Shown in pieces: positions 1 through 5,587 of a stretch of 5,587 nucleotides of DNA; position 1 is the stretch's first letter; every line of letters starts with the position of its first letter. The notes below the pieces were generated by a model. It was not told the DNA's origin, did no database searches, and saw only the letters and a program-made list of their open reading frames with translations. Source of the stretch: JAEHCY01 sp964519095. Its GTDB lineage: Bacteria; Pseudomonadota; Gammaproteobacteria; Chromatiales; Chromatiaceae. The position numbers were made by a program, and so were the translations under genes. The stretch covers positions 1 through 5,587 of the forward strand of contig CAZFHV010000196.1 in NCBI GenBank assembly GCA_964519095.1, read 5' to 3'.

Positions 1-113
1 CTCCTCTTGGGTTGGTTGCTCACCCCCTAGAGGCTAACCCCTGCGGGCCTTCATAAGATCTACGGCCCTGCCACCCCTCCCCCCTGGGGTGCCCACGGCT
101 CGCCGGGGGGCAA
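1..113. other. Non-coding end of the window downstream of the multidomain gene
   Basis: No gene is supported here apart from the guanine-run cluster. On the minus strand a 7-codon frame beginning ATGAAGGCC near 53 stops within a few codons and is not a gene. The last minus-strand bases of the window (6-1) are AGAGGAG-like, which could be the ribosome-binding site of a following gene outside the window; this cannot be tested here. Confidence 0.4.
66..94 (-). other. Guanine-run cluster just downstream of the RelA-TPR-SLOG-RyR stop codon
   Basis: On the minus strand four guanine runs (GGG, GGGGGG, GGGG, GGG) are separated by 7, 1 and 5 bases, which fits the simple G-quadruplex pattern. It begins about 20 bases after the TAG at 116-114. 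The same stretch can also form a 6-bp hairpin, CACCCC (72-77) with GGGGTG (86-91). No T run follows, so I do not call it a terminator. Confidence 0.35.
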
Positions 114-2931
114 CTACCGGCCCTCGTCCCCCCTTTCCGCCGGGACGATGGCATAGCCCTGGTCGCCGAGCACCCGCGGGATCTGCCGCGCGTACTGGCG
201 ATCCTTGTCGCGCTCCTGATCGGGTAGATCCTTCCACGGGATGAGATCGGGATGGGTTCGGCGGTCGTCGTCCTTCTTGTCACCCAGGCGCCAGCCGTCG
301 AGAAACTTGCGGACACACCAGCGGCCGTGCTCCATCTCCGCCAGGATCTCGATCTGCTCGGGGCTGAAGGCCTCCACCGGCGCGGCGCCGGGGGGGAGTC
401 GATCGCGCTTCTCGGCCCTGAGGCCAAGGGCATTGAGCTGCTCGGCGATGAACTCGACGCGCTCGCGGATGGTGCCCTTCAGGTCGGGTCGCAGCCTGTC
501 CCAGGGCTGGTTCTCGGGCCGATCGTCCACGACGCTGGCGCGCCTGCGCTCGGCCACGCCGCGCTCGTGGTCCCGCCGAGCGGCTTCCTCGCGCTGGTCT
601 TCGGTCAACGCCCCGGAGGAAAAACCGGCCACGAACAGCTTGACGGTCTGGGGGTCGTAGGGCAGGGCGATGAGGTTGGGGTGGTCCAACCAGTCGGGGT
701 CTTCCAGGACGGCGGCGGCACGCCCGCTGCCTTTCAGGACTCCGACCTTGGCCCCCATCATCAGGGCCAGCCGGTACTCGAACCCGGCGAGCTTGCCTCC
801 GCTGATGCCGATGACCCGTACCTCCGAGGGCAGGATGCCCTGGCTGAGGATGTCCGCCCAGACCTGAACGGCGCCCCAGGGCGAGAAGCTCTGTCCGGGG
901 TGCGCGTAGAAGCGGTAGCCCCTGTGCCGCTCGTAGTAGATGGGCAGGGCCTGGGGCAGGCAGGTCACCTTGAGGAGGGGGCCGCGGGAGGAGTCGGGCA
1001 GATCACCCACGATCTGCCCAATGCCGCAGCAGGTGCCGCCGCTGAAGAGGGTGCCTGAGAAGTCGCGGAAGGCCTGGGTCAGCAGTGGCGCGTAGTCCCT
1101 CAGACGCTCTTCGTCGGCCGGGGCACAGGCGCCGGCCACGATGACCAGCCTTGCGCGCAGGGGCGGACACGCGGGGCTGGCGACCCGCGGGGCGATCTCC
1201 GCGCGCAGCGCCTCCAGCTCGGTCCGGGCCCTCTCTGCAGCCCCAGTGTCGAGCTTGGCCAGGGTGGCTTCCTTGGCGCTGATGCTCGCCCGGGCGTGCT
1301 CGAGGCGCCGATGGGCCTTGGCCAGCTTGGCGATGAGGAGGAAGCGCTCGAGCAGGGACCATTCCGTGGAACCGCCGCGGTGCAGGGCATCGCAAAGGCG
1401 CCGTGCGCGCTTGAGCGCCGCCTCGAGGGGGGTGTCGGACTGGCTCAGCTCGACGGCCTTGGCATAGGCCTCGAGGCCCCCGTAAGGGTCACCCAGCAGC
1501 AAGGAGAAGCAGCCGATATCGAAGTAGGCCCAGGGAAGGTAGATGCCGAGGGAGGCCCGCTCTCTGCAGTGTCGGATGGCGTTGTGCAGGGTGGGGCGCA
1601 TGGGGGCGACGAAGTTGAGGTTGCGATCCTCCTCGGCGGTGAGCTGCAGGTAACCGCGCACCGCCCGCGGCTCCTGGGCGTTGACCTCGAAGGCCCTGCC
1701 GTAGAGACGCAAGGCCTCCCGCGGGCCGCCCACTCGGTCCTCGTCATAGGTGTCCGCCAGCATGATCAGGGCATCCGCGCTCCTGAGGTCGAGTCCGATG
1801 GCGCGATTCAACCAGTGGCGTGCCCGGGTCTTATCGCCCAGGTGCCACAGGGCCGTACCGTAGTCGAGAAGCAGGTTGGCGGCTGTGGGATCGCGCAACG
1901 CCTCCAGCGCCTCCCGGCCCCGGTGGCGGTCGCCGGCCAGGTTTGCCGCCTCCTCCCTCGCCAGGGCGGCGTCGAGCGCCGCGCCGAGGGTGGTCTCACC
2001 GTCCTCGGTGGTCTTCGGGCGCTGCTCCCACTGGGTGACGAATCCGCTCAGGGTGTCCCTGACATCCTCCCAGCGCTCCAGGGCGACGGCGATCCGCGCG
2101 GTCTTGAGTGCCAGCTTGAGATTGCTCGGATCGAACCCCCGTACCTGTCGGAGCTGCTCCAGCTCCTCCTCGAGTCGGTCCCGGGGCAGATAGGTCCCGT
2201 AGTACTCGCGATAGCCATCGAGGGTCGCGATGGCGCGCGCAAAGCTCTGATCGGCGTCTTCGAGAATGGCGGCGATGCGCATCAGCTCCCGCCGCAGCTC
2301 GGAGGGTAGCTTGAGGTCACTCTTGTAGACCCGGTCGTGATAGAGGCTCGCCCAGGTGTGCTGGAGCAGGGAGCGCACCTGGATCTCCATCCGGTAGCGC
2401 GGACCTGGATCGAACTGCTGGCTGGCATCGGCGGGGGGGTACGCCGCTCGAACAACCGGGGGATGATCGCCGCGGCTTGGGGGTTGCTGGCCTTGACCGC
2501 CTCGATTTTATCGGGAAACGCCTGGGGCTTCAGGGAGACGATGAAGTGCACCGAGCGATAACCGAACTCGCCCACACCCAGGCGCACCAGGGTGTCCTCG
2601 GTGTGGGGCTCGTCGATCCGAAGTGCCTGCGGATGAAGGCACAGACCGGAGCGACGTCGTTGGTGGATTCGGTGATGACGCGCGCGCCGCATAGGTCCGT
2701 CATCAGGCTGAGCGGATCGGTGTAATGCATCTGCTTGCGGAGGGTCTTCTCGGCAAAGCTGGCGAGCGCTTTGGCGCGAACCTGAATGATGGCTTCCACG
2801 CCCAGCTCGCTGGTAGCGCGCTTGAGCACGCGCTCGACGATCGCATCCAGTATCCGGTAATGGTCCCGTACGGCCGCGTAGGCTTCCACGGCTGCTTGGT
2901 ACTTGGCCAGGTCAGGGGTGTTGCTGGTCAT
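114..2931 (-). CDS. RelA/SpoT-TPR-SLOG(TRPM type)-RyR multidomain nucleotide-signalling protein, interrupted by two apparent frameshifts
   Basis: Reading across two apparent -1 shifts gives about 939 residues. Residues 1-215 are a RelA/SpoT synthetase: R52/K54/S58/K62 in RAKALASFAEKTLRK, DLCGARVI (D79), GYRSVH (124-129), EIQVR (183-187), then W194, H199 and YK (203-204). These are the family's ATP/GTP-binding and catalytic motifs; no HD hydrolase domain is present. Residues about 271-500 hold TPR-like helix pairs (for example 351-431 and 467-497), followed by a charged probable coiled coil at 536-580. Residues 593-771 are a SLOG/LSDAT domain of the TRPM type, with FSGGTCCGIG (630-639), GISGGKLAGFEY (709-720) and GSGRAA. 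Residues 810-931 are an RyR module, with PWDRL, EHGRW, DGWRLG and HPDLIPW. No signal peptide or membrane segment is visible, so it is probably cytosolic. The start is the ATG at 2931, preceded by GGAGG. Known of the families: RelA/SpoT makes (p)ppGpp-like alarmones; SLOG and RyR are predicted nucleotide-ligand domains. Inferred: a nucleotide sensor coupled to alarmone synthesis. Domain calls are strong; function in this strain is uncertain because the catalytic domain is split over three frames. The intact last part, from M182 (ATG at 2390), would lack most of the synthetase. Confidence 0.85.
2433..2439 (-). other. Apparent frameshift 2 in the RelA/SpoT domain at a C7 run (net -1)
   Basis: On the coding strand the sequence is CGT A followed by seven C, then GCCGAT. 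Upstream the frame reads IIPRLFERRT; downstream the next frame reads ADASQQFDPGPRYRMEIQVR, leading into the family motif EIQxR. One more C (C8) would give a seamless RTPPADASQQFDPG. The same result would come from a -1 ribosomal slip on C_CCC_CCG. A lost base in a homopolymer, by mutation or by sequencing error, is the simplest explanation. Confidence 0.8.
2618..2619 (-). other. Apparent frameshift 1 in the RelA/SpoT domain (net -1)
   Basis: Upstream the frame reads DLCGARVI down to FIRRHF; after that it turns into proline/threonine/cysteine-rich nonsense. The frame offset by -1 continues as IDEPHTEDTLVRLGVGEFGYRSVH, which contains the expected GYxSxH motif. Between the TTC codon (2622-2620) and ATC (2617-2615) only two bases, GG, remain where a codon is expected. 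A restored codon such as GAG would give HF-E-IDE, the usual look of this segment in the family. The junction is not a classical slippery heptamer. Confidence 0.8.
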
Positions 2932-3109
2932 GTCGATGCGCGCCTCCGGTAGCGGATGCCGGCTGAGCCTGTGATCGGCCCGCCGTGGGCCCCTGAGCCC
3001 AGTGCCCGGCTCGATCGCGGTGAGGGGATCGCCCCCGCTATGTCAGGACGCCCGCCAGTAAGGCACCGCCATCGCGGCGGGTCTCCGCTGGCCTCTCCCG
3101 ACCGGTGTC
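2932..3109. other. Intergenic gap between the RHS-type gene and the RelA-TPR-SLOG-RyR gene
   Basis: The gap has no convincing open frame of its own; frames crossing it on either strand lack coding character. A short GC inverted repeat, CCGCC-ATCGC-GGCGG, occupies 3066-3080, about 30-45 bases beyond the RHS stop. It has no following T run, so it is at best a weak terminator. I could not identify a -35/-10 pair. The gap is long enough for the downstream gene to have its own promoter. Confidence 0.5.
2943..2947 (-). promoter_or_regulatory. Shine-Dalgarno-like GGAGG supporting the start at 2931
   Basis: GGAGG on the minus strand lies 11 bases upstream of the ATG at 2931. The spacing is somewhat long, but it is the best ribosome-binding match near the start. 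The same frame has a TGA further upstream, around 3043-3045, with no other ATG between, which supports this start. Confidence 0.55.
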
Positions 3110-5587
3110 TCAGGGTCTCGCCGGCGTATGGGTCCAAGCTGCTATTCTCCCCTTGGCGTCGTAGCCGAGCGCCAGGCGCGACTGGCTGCCGATGTCTACG
3201 CTGGCCAGTCGATTCGAGGCATCGTACTGGTACTTGAGCACCAGGGCGTTGGGTGTGGTGATCTTGGCGGGCAGACCGGCATGCGACCCGTCCTGATAGT
3301 AATCGATGGCGAGCTTGCCACCGTCAAACTGCTCGACACGAGCCAGCAGGCCGGCCTTCCATTCGATCCGGGCCTTGGCGCCCCCCTCCTCCAGGTCCAG
3401 CCGCTGAAGCTGCCCTGCCTTGTCGTAGGCATACTGCTGCTTGCCGCCCCAGGATGATTTCACCTCCTTGACTCGCCCCGCGGCGTCGCGGTTGATCTGG
3501 TAGCCGTAGTTCTTGCCATCCCGCTGGGTGCTCATCGCAATCAAGTCGCCGGAGCCGTCATAGTCCATCGCGACCTTCAGCCCCCGGTAGTCGCTGATCT
3601 CCCGCGGGCGACCCGCAGGGTCGAGCCTGGTTTCTTGCCAGCGCTTGAACGGACCCTGCTCCTGCGGCGGTGTCTGGACGAGACGGGTGAGCAGGCCTTC
3701 CGCATCGTAGTTCGGATGAACGGCGGCGGTCTCGGCGGCCGCCAGGGTCAGGCGCCCGTCCGCAGACCACGCCTGCCGCAGCAGCAACCGATCGTTGTCG
3801 GTGAGTGAGGTGAGTCGGTCGGCGCCGTCATAGCTGCCGATGAGCGTGCAGTGCTTACCGAGCGCCAGGGTCCGGCGGCTGAGATCCGCGGTCTCGGTAA
3901 AGCCGATCTTCCCGCCGTCGGCCTGGATCAGCTCCATCGCCACGCCACCGCCCTGGGGATAGGTCCAGGACGCCTTGCTGCCATCCGCATACTGGGCCTC
4001 GATGGGGCGCAAGGCCAGATCGTAGCGGACGGACGCCCCTGCCCCCGGGGCGCCACTGGGGACCACCGCCAGGCTGTGCTCGGTGGCACTTGCGCCAATG
4101 CGGTACTCGGTGCGGTTGCCGTCGGCATCGGTCTCGGCCAGCAACTGCCCGCGCGGGTTGTACTCGAAGCGGCGCAGACTGATCTCCCGGCTTGGCGCCG
4201 CCCCGGGTGCGCCCACTGCTTGGTAGGTGACGGCCACCACCCGAGGGCCCTCGTAGCGGTAGCCCATGCGGCCCTGGACGCCATGCGCGGCGCTCAGGCG
4301 GCCGTCGGGACCATACTCATAGCGCACGCTGACCCGGTCTTCGTCGCGGGCGGCCCGTCCCGTCTCCCGTTGGCCGGATGCGGCCTTCAGACGACCACTG
4401 GCCGGGTCGTAGCTGAGCTGGATGGAGGCCGCCAGGCTCTTGCCCTGCAGCCCGAGGATGCGGCTGATGCGCCCGGCGGCATCCCGCTCGTAGAAGGTGC
4501 GGTAACCGTTGTGCTCGGTGGCCACCAGGTCACCCGCCTCGCTGAAGTGCCAGCGGCCGCCGTCCTTGCGGATGACCGCCCGCGTGGGTCGTGTCAGAAA
4601 GTCGGGTTGCCCGTCCGCCAAGGCCAGGAGCTGGCCAGGCCTGTCGGGTACCCGGAGCTGGCTCGCCTTCAGCTCCGGGACCGCCGCGGTACGGGCGAAT
4701 CGCGCATAGACGCTGTTTAGCGGGGTGACCAGCTCCTGGACGAGATGATCGGTGACCTTCCCCTCCGCCTCGCGTTTCTCCGGCACCTTCACCTCTTGCA
4801 GACGGGGCAGGTCCAGGGCCCAGCCCTTGCCCCAGGGGCCAACGGGGTCGAAGAAGGCGTTGAAGCGCCGCACGAGTCGGATGTCCTGGCCGCCGCCGAT
4901 GGGGATGGCCAGGTCGGTCTCCTCCAGAATCGCCGGCGCCAGCGCCTGGGTGTCGCCGCCGGGGACGGCGAGCCCTTGGTAGCCAGCTGCCGCGCCAGTC
5001 AGGCGCTTCACCGCCAGCAGTTGTGGCGCCGCCATCTGGGTGCGCACGGCCGGGGCCAGCGATGCGGAACGGTCCAGGATCTCCCGTGCGGCCGCTCGCT
5101 CCTCTTTCGGCAGGCGCCCGACCTCCGCTGCGTCGGTGAGCAGCTTGACGTCGGCACTGGGCGGCGACAGGCTCACGCCACCGAAGATGCGCACCGTACG
5201 GTTGGCTTTGCTGCGGGGGTTATCAAGCGCCGGGGTGGTCTTCTCGAAGGCCACCGCTTGCACCGGGTAATCGCGCATCCAGAACGGCAAGGGCACGCCT
5301 TGATCGCGCAGCTTCTCCGCAATGGCGGTCAGCAGGGCAATCCGGCGCAGCTCGGTGAGCACCGGCACCGGGTCCTTGCGTCCGGATTCCGGCGGCGGCA
5401 CCAGGAATTGCTCCCTGGCAATTGCCTCGTACTGGTGGGTGAACCACTCGCTGAATGCCGCCGCACCCGTGGAGGGAGCGCGCCACGGGCAAGAAGAACA
5501 CGGCCGGCTTCATTGCGCTTGCGCGCGAGACACTGCGTTTGGTGCGCGGTGGAACCGCCACTTGGTCCGACTGGGTCAAGCTCTCCA
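3110..5587 (-). CDS. RHS/YD-repeat protein, 5' end outside the window, one apparent frameshift near its start
   Basis: The continuous part is a frame of about 763 codons from a GTG at 5401 (numbering below) to the TGA at 3112-3110. Residues about 147-206 (VPGGDTQALAP, then LVRRFNAFFDPVGPWGKGWAL) resemble the conserved block that precedes the repeats in RHS proteins. YD-type repeats follow from about 330 to 756, for example YEYGPDGRLS, FEYNPRGQLLAETDADGN, YDAEGLLTRL, YAYDKAGQLQRL, YQYDASNRLASV and YDAKGRIAAW. Such repeats build the hollow beta-shell of RHS/Tc-toxin/teneurin proteins, usually secreted or surface-exposed. The protein ends just after the last repeat, without the usual RHS core boundary or a variable toxin tail, so no toxin activity can be claimed. 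Although AGGGAG lies 9 bases before the GTG, coding character continues upstream (FSEWFTHQYEAIAREQF) and, in another frame, to the window edge. I therefore read this as the tail of a longer gene. The segment LTELRRIALLTAIAEKL plus LPFWMRDY is a distinctive N-terminal module whose function I do not know. Confidence 0.8.
5470..5490 (-). other. Apparent frameshift in the 5' part of the RHS-type gene (net +1 or -2)
   Basis: From the window edge to about 5490 the plausible frame reads QSDQVAVPPRTKRSVSRASA then MKPAVFFLPVAR, with mostly G/C third positions. The frame used by the rest of the protein meets a TGA at 5512-5510, but downstream of it reads APSTGAAAFSEWFTHQYEAIAR, continuous with the RHS body. 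The switch falls in the GCGCGC/CCCTCC stretch. The exact base cannot be fixed, and a short upstream gene that ends in the wrong frame is an alternative. Confidence 0.5.

Noticed and set aside
72..91. CACCCC/GGGGTG hairpin as a terminator of the multidomain gene
   Set aside because: The stem is 6 bp with an 8-base loop and there is no T run after it.
252..2309. Long plus-strand frames at 252-1058 (268 codons) and 1296-2309 (337 codons)
   Set aside because: They lie opposite the well-supported TPR-SLOG-RyR coding sequence; their low-complexity G/A/V/L-rich proteins show no recognisable motif. They are typical antisense shadows of GC-rich coding DNA.
2390..2390. ATG at 2390 as the true start of a shorter 758-codon gene
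   Set aside because: Upstream codons in the same frame (ASQQFDPGPRYR) and in the two other frames carry the rest of the RelA/SpoT domain, and the ATG sits inside the conserved EIQVR region, so it is an internal methionine.
3066..3080. CCGCC-ATCGC-GGCGG inverted repeat as a rho-independent terminator of the RHS gene
   Set aside because: The stem is only 5 bp and no T run follows on the minus strand; such short GC palindromes are common at this composition.
2928..3137. Minus-strand frame of 69 codons crossing the intergenic gap
   Set aside because: It overlaps the RHS 3' end and stops at the start of the next gene. The R/G/P/S-rich product lacks any motif, so it looks like a non-coding frame.
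3851..4720. Plus-strand frame of 289 codons opposite the RHS gene
   Set aside because: It is wholly antisense to YD repeats with clear family motifs and shows no domain signature of its own.
1..5587. CRISPR array, tRNA, rRNA, insertion sequence or attachment site
   Set aside because: I saw no regularly spaced direct repeats, no cloverleaf or rRNA-like sequence, and no transposase or terminal inverted repeats on either strand.

Overview
This is a GC-rich window with strongly G/C-biased third codon positions. That suggests a high-GC proteobacterium; the style of the RHS-type protein makes me think of gammaproteobacteria such as purple sulfur bacteria, but this is a guess from composition and protein flavour. 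Everything I can support as coding lies on the minus strand, so the genes read from right to left. The long plus-strand frames are antisense shadows.

Layout in transcription order. (1) 5587 down to 3110 is an RHS/YD-repeat protein. Its 5' end lies outside the window, and an apparent reading-frame change occurs near 5470-5490. (2) 3109 to 2932 is a 178-base gap with no gene; it holds a Shine-Dalgarno-like GGAGG for the next gene. (3) 2931 down to 114 is one large multidomain gene that the sequence as given splits into three frames. Read across two apparent single-base losses, at about 2618/2619 and in the G7 run 2433-2439, it gives a continuous protein of about 939 residues: RelA/SpoT-type alarmone synthetase, TPR-like helical repeats, a charged coil, a SLOG domain of the TRPM (LSDAT) type, and a C-terminal RyR domain. 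(4) 113 to 1 is non-coding and G/C-rich, with a guanine-run cluster just after the stop codon.

The interesting object is the RelA-TPR-SLOG-RyR protein. SLOG and RyR domains are predicted nucleotide or nucleotide-derivative sensors found in bacterial conflict and signalling systems, and RelA/SpoT domains make (p)ppGpp-like alarmones. One polypeptide therefore appears to combine alarmone synthesis with nucleotide-ligand sensing. Whether it works in this genome depends on whether the two frameshifts are real. Three frame changes in 5.6 kb, one in a homopolymer, with all conserved motifs intact on either side, look more like draft-sequence indels than old pseudogenes. The functional link between the RHS gene and the RelA gene is unproven; they share only strand and closeness.
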